From assembly GCF_013410655.1 (NCBI RefSeq), contig NZ_JACCFP010000001.1, positions 372,001 to 436,000 of the forward strand: DNA of 64,000 bases, written 5' to 3'. A program made the position numbers and the translations under genes. Numbering within the stretch: the stretch's first letter is position 1; the number at the start of each line of letters is the position of its first letter. The DNA comes from Nocardioides thalensis. Its GTDB lineage: Bacteria; Actinomycetota; Actinomycetes; Propionibacteriales; Nocardioidaceae. Of this stretch, positions 1 through 6,592 are shown piece after piece. The notes beneath the pieces are model-generated. The model saw only the letters and a list, made by a program, of their open reading frames with translations, was not told the origin of the DNA and did not search any database.

Positions 1-284
1 GGCGCACCACGGTGCTCCGTGCACTGGCCACGCATCGGCCCGAGTGGGTCGTCCCGTCCCCGCCGCGCGGCGGGCTCCACGTCTGGGTCCGCCTGCCCGA
101 GCGTGCCGATCCCGCCCGCGTCGCCGGTGCCGCGGCGACCGTGGGGGTGTCGGTGGCCGGCGGCGACCGGTTCTTCCCGGCCGAGCCGGCCGGGCCGTTC
201 CTGCGGCTCGCACTCGGTGCGGCGCCCGATCTCGGAGCGCTCGAGGAGGGCGTGCGCCTGCTGGCGTCGGCAACGCCCGGGTGA
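1..284 (+). CDS. PLP-dependent aminotransferase, C-terminal end (MocR-like), cut by window edge
   Basis: Only the last 93 or so codons are present; the frame is open from the first bases and stops with TGA at 282-284. The segment has the small C-terminal domain of fold-type I aminotransferases: a GGLHVWVRLP strand, a PAGPFLRLAL motif carrying the Arg that usually binds the substrate carboxylate, then a closing helix. This pattern is typical of MocR/PdxR-type regulators and of 2-aminoadipate-type transaminases. The HTH domain or catalytic lysine that would decide between them lies outside the window. Confidence 0.7.
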   Translation, partial: RTTVLRALATHRPEWVVPSPPRGGLHVWVRLPERADPARVAGAAATVGVSVAGGDRFFPAEPAGPFLRLALGAAPDLGALEEGVRLLASATPG

Positions 285-327
285 CCGCGACCCGCCCGGT
301 CCGTGCGACCCGTGGCCGACGACCGGC

Positions 328-1248
328 TCAGGTCGGCGGCGGCAGCTTCGACATCTCGAGCAGCACGTCGTCGAGCTGCGACGGCTCCAGCCCGAACGTC
401 TCGCGGGTGATCGTGGAGTCGAAGACGAGCGGCTTCTCGTCGAGGTACAGCATCTCGACCAGCTCGGCGAGGATCGGGTCGTCCGCGCCCGCCGCGACGA
501 GCTCGTCCCGGGTCATCCCGGTGACGGTGGGTCTCGGAGAGCCGGTCAGCTCGGTCAGTCGCTCCGCGACCTCGCGCACACTCAGCACGGCGACGTTGGG
601 CACGTGCCACGCGCGGCCCCACGACCTGTCGTCGAACGCAGCCGCCACCAACAGGCGGGCCACGTCCTGCGTGGCGGTCCACGCGTGCGGTACGTCGACG
701 GGCGCCGGGTAGGTGGCGGGTTCGCCTGCCAGGACCTGCTGGGTGACGGTGAAGTTGAACACCGACGCCGCAGCGGGGCCCAGGTAGTCGGCCGCGCGCA
801 CCTCGGTCACCCGCACCCGCCCGGCCTCGTGGGCGGCGAGCGCATCCAGCCACATCGCGGCGCGCACCCGGCCCTTGACGGTCGTCGGCCGCATGGGCAG
901 GTCCTCGGTCATCGGATCGACGTCGCCGTACCCGTAGCCGTTGCCGAGCATCACGAGGTCCGCGCCCGCCGCCTCTGCCGCGCCCAGCATCGAGACGGCC
1001 AGTGGTGGCCACAGCTCCGGCCACTGGTGATAGGCCGGCATCGCGCAGTTGAAGATCACGCTGGTGCCGGCTGCCAGCTCCTTCAGCCGATCGGCGTCGC
1101 TCGCGTCGGCCCGGACCAGCTCGATCGCGGGGTGGCGGGGGCCGGTGCCGCGACGGGTGACCAGGCGAACCTTGTGACCGGACCCAGCGAGCAGGAGGGC
1201 GGTGGCGGAGCCGGTCGCGCCGGCGCCGACGATCAACGTGGAAGTCAT
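328..1248 (-). CDS. NAD(P)-dependent epimerase/reductase-like protein (atypical SDR)
   Basis: A 306-residue Rossmann protein. The N-terminus holds a dinucleotide-binding GAGATG loop (residues 8-13) after a beta strand, followed by the layout of NmrA/epimerase-type atypical short-chain dehydrogenases. It has no clear YxxxK pair, so the catalytic activity and substrate are unknown. The ATG start places the glycine-rich loop at the normal distance from the N-terminus; an open frame continues upstream but overlaps the divergent regulator. It is transcribed away from the GlxA-type regulator at 1321, with a 72-base shared promoter region, which suggests it is that regulator's target. Confidence 0.75.
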   Translation of the reverse strand: MTSTLIVGAGATGSATALLLAGSGHKVRLVTRRGTGPRHPAIELVRADASDADRLKELAAGTSVIFNCAMPAYHQWPELWPPLAVSMLGAAEAAGADLVMLGNGYGYGDVDPMTEDLPMRPTTVKGRVRAAMWLDALAAHEAGRVRVTEVRAADYLGPAAASVFNFTVTQQVLAGEPATYPAPVDVPHAWTATQDVARLLVAAAFDDRSWGRAWHVPNVAVLSVREVAERLTELTGSPRPTVTGMTRDELVAAGADDPILAELVEMLYLDEKPLVFDSTITRETFGLEPSQLDDVLLEMSKLPPPT

Positions 1249-1284
1249 GCGAGCGATCGTGGTGGTTCGGGGCGCGGTGGGATA

Positions 1285-1300
1285 GTGGCCTGAACGCCAC
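1285..1300. promoter_or_regulatory. Small inverted repeat in divergent promoter
   Basis: GTGGC and GCCAC arms separated by six bases lie between the divergent epimerase and GlxA-type regulator genes. The placement suits an operator, but five-base arms in GC-rich DNA can arise by chance. Confidence 0.3.
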
Positions 1301-1320
1301 ACTTCCGGAGGTTCTGGCCA

Positions 1321-2298
1321 ATGCGTCGGGTAGCAGTCGTCGCCGTACCGCCTGTCATCCCGTTCGACCTCGCGATCCCCGAGCTGATCTTCGGCTCGGC
1401 CCTCGTCGACGACGCGCCCTGCTACGAGGTGCGGACGTGTACGGCGGAGCCGGGCGTGATCGAGGCGAAGGGGTCGATGCAGCTCGTGGTGGCGTCGGGG
1501 CTGGAGGTCATCGCCGACGCGGACACCGTCATCGTGACCGGGACCGGTGATCGCGTGGCGCCGGACCCCCGCGTCCTCGCCGCGTTGACCGAGGCCGCGG
1601 ACCGGGGAGCGCGGATCGCGTCGATCTGCACGGGCGCGTTCGTGCTGGCCGCCGCCGGGCTCCTCGACGGGCGGCGGGCGACGACGTTCTGGGTCCAGTC
1701 CGGGGCGCTCGCGGCCCGGTACCCCGAGGTCGACGTGCAGCCCGACGTCCTGTTCGTGGAGGACGGCCCGGTGTTCACGTCGGCCGGCGCGGCGGCGGGC
1801 ATCGACCTGTGCCTGCACCTGGTGCGCAAGGACTTCGGCGCCGCGGTGGCGAACGCCGCTGCCCGGCTGGCGGTCGTCGCGCCGGTCAGGCACGGCGGGC
1901 AGGCGCAGTTCATCGAGGCGCCGCTCCCGCGCGAGAGCGGTACGTCGCTGAGCGCCACCCGTGCGTGGGCGCTCGAGCGGCTCGAGGCGGTGCTGACCCT
2001 CGACGACCTCGCCGGGCACGCGCGCACGAGCGTGCGGACGCTGACCCGCCGGTTCCAGGCCGAGACCGGCATGAGCCCGATCCAGTGGCTGCTGCACCAG
2101 CGCGTGGAGCGGGCCCGCGAGCTGCTGGAGTCGACCGACCTGCCGATGGACCAGGTGGCCCGGCACAGCGGGTTCGGCACGGCGGACTCGCTGCGACGCC
2201 ACGTGAGCAGCCGCCTCGGGCTGGCGCCGGCGGTGTATCGCGCGGCGTTCACCCGGCTGTCCCCACCGGGCGGCGGGGTTCTCGCCGAGAAAACGTAA
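1321..2298 (+). CDS. GlxA/FtrA-type transcriptional regulator (DJ-1/PfpI plus AraC HTH)
   Basis: A 325-residue two-domain regulator. Residues 1-170 form a DJ-1/PfpI-like glutamine amidotransferase fold with a conserved elbow cysteine (C103 in SICTGAFVLA). Residues 215-320 form an AraC-type double HTH (DDLAGHARTSVRTLTRRF and the later MDQVARHSGF helix). Such proteins are cytoplasmic DNA-binding regulators in which the PfpI part is thought to sense a small molecule. The ATG start has a good Shine-Dalgarno GGAGG upstream. It is divergent from the epimerase and 23 bases before a metallo-hydrolase, both plausible targets. Confidence 0.85.
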   Translation: MRRVAVVAVPPVIPFDLAIPELIFGSALVDDAPCYEVRTCTAEPGVIEAKGSMQLVVASGLEVIADADTVIVTGTGDRVAPDPRVLAALTEAADRGARIASICTGAFVLAAAGLLDGRRATTFWVQSGALAARYPEVDVQPDVLFVEDGPVFTSAGAAAGIDLCLHLVRKDFGAAVANAAARLAVVAPVRHGGQAQFIEAPLPRESGTSLSATRAWALERLEAVLTLDDLAGHARTSVRTLTRRFQAETGMSPIQWLLHQRVERARELLESTDLPMDQVARHSGFGTADSLRRHVSSRLGLAPAVYRAAFTRLSPPGGGVLAEKT

Positions 2299-2313
2299 CC
2301 GCGCGTGTTACGT
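2293..2313. promoter_or_regulatory. Perfect 7-bp inverted repeat over a predicted -10 box
   Basis: ACGTAAC (2293-2299) and GTTACGT (2307-2313) are exact inverted copies with a 7-base spacer. The right arm overlaps TACGTT (2309-2314), which lies 7 bases before the GTG of the next gene and could be its -10 box. It looks like an operator for the metallo-hydrolase gene; the left arm overlaps the stop codon of the previous gene. Confidence 0.45.
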
Positions 2314-2321
2314 TCACCCAG

Positions 2322-3056
2322 GTGACGTCGGAACACCTGTCCGCACCGGACCTCCACGAGATCGCCCCCTCCCTCCACCGGTTGCGGATCCCCGGTGACG
2401 GCGCCCACCTGCTCAACAGCTATCTGTGGGACGGCGATGACGGCGTCACCTTGGTCGACACCGGCTGGCCCGACAGCGCCGCTCTCATCGAGAGCGCCCT
2501 GCGCGTGCTGGGCAAGGGACGCGGCGACGTCGTACGGGTCGTCCTGACGCACTTCCACGAGGACCACGTCGGCAGCGCCGCGGAGATCGCGACGTGGGGG
2601 CGCGTCGAGGTGGTCGCCGGCCACGCCGACGCCGCGTTCGTCAGCGGGGCTGAGCGTGGCCCGCTCCCCGTGCTGACGCCCGCCGAGACCGAGATCCACC
2701 CGCCCAGCGACGTGCCGCCTCACGGCCCTCCGTGTCGCGTGGACCGCGCCGTCCGCGACGGGGACGTGCTCGACTTCGCCGGCGGCGCGCGGATCGTCGG
2801 GGCGCCGGGTCACACGCCGGGCAGCATCGCCCTCCACCTCCCCGACGCGGACGCGGTCCTGACCGGCGACGCGGTCGCCGAGTTCCACGGGACCGTGATC
2901 CTCGGCGCGTTCAACGTCGACCGCGAGGAGGCGAAGCGGTCGCTGGCCAGGATCGCGGACACAGGCGCGAGCGTGGCGGGGTTCGGCCACGGCGAGGCGG
3001 TGCTCGACGGAGCGCATGCGCTCATCCGCGACGCGCCAGACCTGCTCGGCGCCTAG
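2322..3056 (+). CDS. MBL-fold metallo-hydrolase
   Basis: A 244-residue metallo-beta-lactamase-fold hydrolase. The zinc motif HFHEDH is at residues 77-82, and further metal-ligand motifs follow (GAPGHTPGS, LTGDAV, FGHGE). The family contains thioesterases, lactonases and glyoxalase II-like enzymes; the substrate cannot be read from sequence. GTG at 2322 is chosen because the protein then starts just before the first strand and a TACGTT -10-like box lies 7 bases upstream, giving a leaderless message. The stop codon shares CTAG with the convergent reductase gene. Confidence 0.85.
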   Translation: MTSEHLSAPDLHEIAPSLHRLRIPGDGAHLLNSYLWDGDDGVTLVDTGWPDSAALIESALRVLGKGRGDVVRVVLTHFHEDHVGSAAEIATWGRVEVVAGHADAAFVSGAERGPLPVLTPAETEIHPPSDVPPHGPPCRVDRAVRDGDVLDFAGGARIVGAPGHTPGSIALHLPDADAVLTGDAVAEFHGTVILGAFNVDREEAKRSLARIADTGASVAGFGHGEAVLDGAHALIRDAPDLLGA

Positions 3057-4207
3057 ATCGTCTGCCTGGCGGGCGCCGTCATCCCGCCTTCGCGACGTAC
3101 GGCGGCTCCGGCCGGCTCGGTGAGGGCGGGGTAGTCGAGATAGCCGACGTCGGCCCCGCCGTAGAAGTGCTCGGGGCGGATGTCGTTCAGGGGTGCGCCC
3201 ATCCGGAACCGCGCGACCAGGTCGGGATTCGCGAGGAAGGCGCGGCCGAGGGCGACGAGGTCGGCTCCCGACGCCAGGAGACGCTCCGCCTCCGCGCGGC
3301 CCCCATCGACCGGCAGGGGCTCGGGCCACGGGAGGGCGGGGTTGGCTATGAGCGTGCGCGGCCACGCAGCGCGGACGCCGCGATAGATGTCTGAGTCCGG
3401 GTCGGCGAACACGACGTGCAGGTAGGCCGCGCCGGATGCTGCGAGCTCCGGCACGAGGTGGCCGTACAGCGTCGCGGGGTCCCCCTCGGCGATGCCGAAC
3501 CCGGTGAAGCCCGGAGCGATCCGCACTCCGACCCGGTCCGCTCCGACGGTGTCGATCACCGCGCGGGTGACCTCGAGCGTCAACCGTGACCGTGCCGCGA
3601 CCGTGCCGCCGTAGCCGTCGGTCCGCTGGTTGGTGTTCTCGGCGAGGAACTGGTGCAGCAGGAATCCGTTGGCCGAGTGGACCTCGACGCCGTCGAACCC
3701 TGCCTCGACGGCGTGCAGCGCAGCGCGCGCGAAGTGGTCGATCGTCTGCGCGATGTCCGCATCGGTCATCTCCCGCGGAACGGGGGCAGGGACCGGGCCG
3801 TCCGCGGTGAAGACCACGTCCGGCAGCACGATGGGCGAGGGGGCCATCGGTGGGACTCCGCTGACGGCCGGGTGGCCGATGCGCCCGCCGTGCTGGAGCT
3901 GCAGCACGAGTCGTCCGCCCTCGTCGTGGACGCGCTCGCTGAGGCGACGCCAAGCGGCCCGATGCCTGCTGGTGAAGATCGCGGGCGTGTTGTTGAACGT
4001 GCGTCCCGCCCGATCAGGTGACGTGGCCTCGACGACGATCATGCCGGCCGACGCTCGTTGTGCGTAGTAGGTGATCATCGGGTCGGTCGGGGTGCCGTCG
4101 CTATCGGCGCGCATGCGCGTCATCGGCGCCATCACGAGGCGTGACGTCGTACGGATCCGCCCGACCGTCACGTTGTCGAACAGGGTGGGACTCTCGTCGC
4201 GGGTCAT
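3053..4207 (-). CDS. Old Yellow Enzyme family alkene reductase (NemA-like)
   Basis: A 384-residue FMN-dependent ene-reductase of the Old Yellow Enzyme family, which reduces activated C=C bonds of enals, enones or nitro compounds with NAD(P)H. The FMN barrel is complete: MAPMTR near residue 27, LQLQHGGR near 103, HSANGF at 177-182, NQRTDGYGG and the C-terminal VALGRAFLANPDL phosphate-binding loop. H177 and N180 are the usual substrate-binding pair, but the position that is usually a proton-donating Tyr is Phe (F182). The gene lies downstream of a MerR regulator and a MerR-like promoter, suggesting electrophile-inducible expression. Confidence 0.9.
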   Translation of the reverse strand: MTRDESPTLFDNVTVGRIRTTSRLVMAPMTRMRADSDGTPTDPMITYYAQRASAGMIVVEATSPDRAGRTFNNTPAIFTSRHRAAWRRLSERVHDEGGRLVLQLQHGGRIGHPAVSGVPPMAPSPIVLPDVVFTADGPVPAPVPREMTDADIAQTIDHFARAALHAVEAGFDGVEVHSANGFLLHQFLAENTNQRTDGYGGTVAARSRLTLEVTRAVIDTVGADRVGVRIAPGFTGFGIAEGDPATLYGHLVPELAASGAAYLHVVFADPDSDIYRGVRAAWPRTLIANPALPWPEPLPVDGGRAEAERLLASGADLVALGRAFLANPDLVARFRMGAPLNDIRPEHFYGGADVGYLDYPALTEPAGAAVRREGGMTAPARQTI

Positions 4208-4214
4208 GGTTCGG

Positions 4215-4246
4215 AGGCTAGAAGCTCACATGGATGTGAGGTTCAA
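4215..4246 (-). promoter_or_regulatory. MerR-type promoter/operator of the ene-reductase gene
   Basis: On the minus strand, TTGAAC (-35, 4241-4246) and TAGCCT (-10, 4215-4220) are separated by an over-long 20-base spacer. That spacer contains a perfect dyad, CTCACAT-GG-ATGTGAG (4225-4240). Long spacers with a central dyad are the hallmark of MerR-activated promoters. Transcription would start near 4208, right at the ATG, so the message is probably leaderless. Confidence 0.65.
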
Positions 4247-4268
4247 GCCCGGGAGCCGTGCGGATGGC

Positions 4269-4661
4269 TCAGCGGCTCCTGGTGGCACGTCGCTTGGAGC
4301 CGCGACGGGGCGCCGCGTTCTCGATCACGTCGTCGAGGATCTCCCTCGTCCGCTGGAGGTCCGCGATCTGGCGATCGATGCGATCGCGCTCGGCACGCAG
4401 CGCCGCGGCAAGTCGGGGCGTCGCCCTCTCGTTCGGGCCGCCGTCGACGTCGCGCATGCAGGGGAGGATCTCGAGGATCTTCGCGCTGGACAGCCCCGCG
4501 GCATAGAGCTCCTGGATGCGGATCACCCGGTCGACGGCGGCTTCGGGGAAGAAGCGGTGTCCGCCCGAGGTGCGCTGGGACACGAGCAGGCCCTGTTCCT
4601 CGTAGTAGCGCAGGGATCGCGTGCTCACGCCCGTGCGCTCGGCGAGCTCACCGATCTTCAC
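4269..4661 (-). CDS. MerR family transcriptional regulator
   Basis: A 130-residue MerR-type regulator. Residues 1-70 are the winged HTH (KIGELAERTGVSTRSLRYYEEQGLL, then R-T-SGGHRFF), and residues 75-120 form the dimerising coiled coil (RAERDRIDRQIADLQRTRE). The effector region is short, with one cysteine in the LPCMRD segment, so the effector is unclear. GTG at 4661 is preferred because GAGGAG lies just upstream and the first HTH strand begins immediately. It sits 61 bases upstream of the ene-reductase gene in the same direction and most likely controls it. Confidence 0.85.
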   Translation of the reverse strand: MKIGELAERTGVSTRSLRYYEEQGLLVSQRTSGGHRFFPEAAVDRVIRIQELYAAGLSSAKILEILPCMRDVDGGPNERATPRLAAALRAERDRIDRQIADLQRTREILDDVIENAAPRRGSKRRATRSR

Positions 4662-4697
4662 CGCGTCCTCCTCGTCCCGTCGACCCGGCGAAATATT

Positions 4698-4713
4698 GAC
4701 ACGGATGTGAGGT
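4698..4713. promoter_or_regulatory. Second, degenerate MerR-like site upstream of merR-type gene
   Basis: GGATGTGAGGT (4703-4713) repeats exactly the right half of the dyad found before the ene-reductase gene (4232-4242), while the left half (TTGACAC) is degenerate. The position, about 40-50 bases before the regulator start, suggests autoregulation. Confidence 0.45.
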
Positions 4714-4729
4714 GGGGCGAGAAAGGAGC

Positions 4730-4744
4730 GCAACCTGCGGTTGC
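4730..4744. promoter_or_regulatory. Operator-like palindrome, copy 1
   Basis: GCAACC-TGC-GGTTGC, a perfect 6-bp dyad with a 3-base spacer. An identical dyad with a different spacer lies 44 bases downstream, so the pair is unlikely to be chance. It lies between the divergent MerR and MFS genes. Confidence 0.55.
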
Positions 4745-4773
4745 GTTATCGAGGACACCGGCCCTACTGTGAA

Positions 4774-4788
4774 GCAACCAAAGGTTGC
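4774..4788. promoter_or_regulatory. Operator-like palindrome, copy 2
   Basis: GCAACC-AAA-GGTTGC, the same arms as at 4730-4744, ending 15 bases before the ATG of the MFS gene. The two sites are about four helical turns apart, suggesting co-operative binding of a dimeric repressor. Confidence 0.55.
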
Positions 4789-4803
4789 CATAGAGAGCGA
4801 GCA

Positions 4804-6006
4804 ATGATGAGCAGCGACGACCGAGCGCCGGCCCGGACCGACGCCAGCCTGGCCCTGGCCACCCTGTTCCTCGGGATGTTCGTGCTGGGCAGCGGTGAGC
4901 TGCTGGTCGTCGGCGTGCTGGACGCGATCGCCTCCGACCTCCACGTCTCCATCCCTGCTGCCGGCGCGCTGGTGACGTCGTACGCGCTAGGACTTGCCGT
5001 CGGTGGCCCGCTGCTGAGCGCGCTGACCATCAGGGTGGACAAGCGCACGGTCCTCGTCGCTGCGGTGGTCCTGTTCATCGCGTGCAACGTGGCCATGGTG
5101 CTGACGACCGACTACGGCCTGTTCCTGGTGCTGCGCTTCGCGATCGGCGCCTCGCAGGGCCTGTTCATCGGAGCGGCGTTCATCGCCGGCACGTCGGTCG
5201 TCCCGCCCGAGCGTATGGGCCAGGCCATCGGGATCATCATCGCCGGCGTCGCGATGTCGGCCGCGCTGGGCGTGCCGTTGGGCACGCTCGTGGGGCAGAC
5301 GCTCGGGTGGCGCGGGTCGTTCCTGGTGATCGTGGCCGCCGCCGTGGTCACGCTGGCCGGGGCACTCGTGTTGATCCCGCCCGTCGCGCCCGCGGGAGGC
5401 GGGGCCGGCCAGCAGGCCCGGTACGCCTTCGCTCCCCGGGTGCTCGCTGTGCTCTTCTTGAACTTCATCGTGTTCGCGACCGTCTTCGCCGCCCTGACCT
5501 ACCTGGTGCCGTTCCTCAAGAGCGTCACCGGCATCTCCGGCGGGATGTTGAGCGTGTTCCTCCTGGCGTACGGCGCCGCCACCGCCGTCGGATCGTTCCG
5601 TGGCGGTCGGTTCGCCGACTGGAACGCCGGGCGCACCCTGGTGATCGGGTCGGTCGGCATCGCGGTGTCCCTGCTGCTGCTTCACCTGGTCGGCTCGGTC
5701 GCGGCCCTCGTCGCGCTGGTCCTCGTCGCCTGGGGCCTGTGCTTCTACAGCATCGTGCCGTCGCTCCAGGTGCGGGTGATCACCCTGGCGGGGCCCGGCG
5801 GTCAGCTGGCGCAGTCGTTGCCGGTCTCCGCGGCCAACATCGGGATCGCGTTCGGTGCGTTCGCCGGTGGGGTCGCGATCGACGGCTACAGCGCGTCGGC
5901 GCCGGTGGTCACCGGCCTGATCCTCGCTGTCGTCACGATCGCCGTCGCCGCAGGGACGAGCTTCCTCCGGCCGCCCGTGGTCGAGGAGCCGGTGCCGGTC
6001 GGGTGA
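4804..6006 (+). CDS. MFS transporter, drug:H+ antiporter-1 type
   Basis: A 400-residue inner-membrane transporter with about 12 predicted membrane segments, beginning with LATLFLGMFVLGSGELLVVGVL. The family signature between segments 2 and 3 is present (ALGLAVGGPLLSALTIRVDKRTVL), and segment 5 resembles drug exporters (IIIAGVAMSAALGVPLGTLVGQTLGWRG, read in pieces). Such AraJ/Bcr-like proteins export small compounds using the proton gradient; the substrate is unknown. ATG 4804 is chosen because upstream codons run through the operator-like dyads. Two identical palindromes just upstream suggest tight repression. Confidence 0.85.
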   Translation: MMSSDDRAPARTDASLALATLFLGMFVLGSGELLVVGVLDAIASDLHVSIPAAGALVTSYALGLAVGGPLLSALTIRVDKRTVLVAAVVLFIACNVAMVLTTDYGLFLVLRFAIGASQGLFIGAAFIAGTSVVPPERMGQAIGIIIAGVAMSAALGVPLGTLVGQTLGWRGSFLVIVAAAVVTLAGALVLIPPVAPAGGGAGQQARYAFAPRVLAVLFLNFIVFATVFAALTYLVPFLKSVTGISGGMLSVFLLAYGAATAVGSFRGGRFADWNAGRTLVIGSVGIAVSLLLLHLVGSVAALVALVLVAWGLCFYSIVPSLQVRVITLAGPGGQLAQSLPVSAANIGIAFGAFAGGVAIDGYSASAPVVTGLILAVVTIAVAAGTSFLRPPVVEEPVPVG

Positions 6007-6063
6007 GGAGGCCGGGGGATGCGTGCGTCGCGCGATCGCGAGCCGCACGACGGTGCCGCGAGC

Positions 6064-6537
6064 CTAGAGGGCGGTCACGTCCTCGCCCGCCTGCGCCGCG
6101 TCGAACTCCTGGCGCGCCCGGACGATCTCCATCTGGTGCTCCTCGGTCCACAGCACGAGGGACTGGATCGTGCCCAGCAGGGTGTGGCCCAGCGGGGACA
6201 GGCAGTACTCCACCCGCGGCGGCACCTCGGGGTGCACGGTGCGGCATACGAGTCCGTCGCGCTCGAGGTGGCGCAGGGTCACCGTCAGCATCCGCTGGCT
6301 GATGCCGTCTATCTCGCGGCGCAGCTCGTTGAAGCGCATCGTGCGGCGCTCGAGCAGTGAGATCACGAGAAGCGACCACTTGTCGGCGATCCGGTCGAGG
6401 ATCTGCCGGACCTCGCAGTCCTCGCGAGCGTCCCACTGGAACGCGTCCCAGCAGTCGGGGTCGTGCCCGGTGACCTCGAGGGAACCGGGTGACTTCGAAG
6501 TGCCTACTTCCGCCACGGCCTCATCCTCGCTCACCAT
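6064..6537 (-). CDS. HxlR family transcriptional regulator
   Basis: A 157-residue HxlR-type winged-helix regulator. The domain occupies about residues 37-135: a cysteine (C41, in REDCEV) before the first helix, KWSLLVISLL, RFNELRREIDGISQRMLTVTLRHLERDGLV and the wing PPRVEYCLSPLG. In several HxlR proteins a cysteine at this place senses oxidants or electrophiles; whether it does so here is inference. The first 30 residues are an acidic tail. It is divergent from the MFS pump at 6593, with an inverted repeat between them. Confidence 0.88.
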   Translation of the reverse strand: MVSEDEAVAEVGTSKSPGSLEVTGHDPDCWDAFQWDAREDCEVRQILDRIADKWSLLVISLLERRTMRFNELRREIDGISQRMLTVTLRHLERDGLVCRTVHPEVPPRVEYCLSPLGHTLLGTIQSLVLWTEEHQMEIVRARQEFDAAQAGEDVTAL

Positions 6538-6540
6538 CTA

Positions 6541-6581
6541 GGTAGTTACAAGAGGTAACCAACACACGTTCAGTAACTACC
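6541..6581. promoter_or_regulatory. Inverted repeat in the HxlR/MFS divergent promoter
   Basis: GGTAGTTAC (6541-6549) and GTAACTACC (6573-6581) are perfect 9-bp inverted copies. A third half-site GTAAC lies inside (6555-6559), making a tighter dyad GTTAC-N5-GTAAC with the left arm. This is the expected position for the HxlR operator controlling both genes. Confidence 0.6.
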
Positions 6582-6592
6582 CAGGAGAGTCC

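Noticed and set aside
6028..6041. Terminator between the convergent MFS and HxlR genes
   Set aside because: Only a 5-bp TCGCG/CGCGA stem without a T tract; too weak to call.
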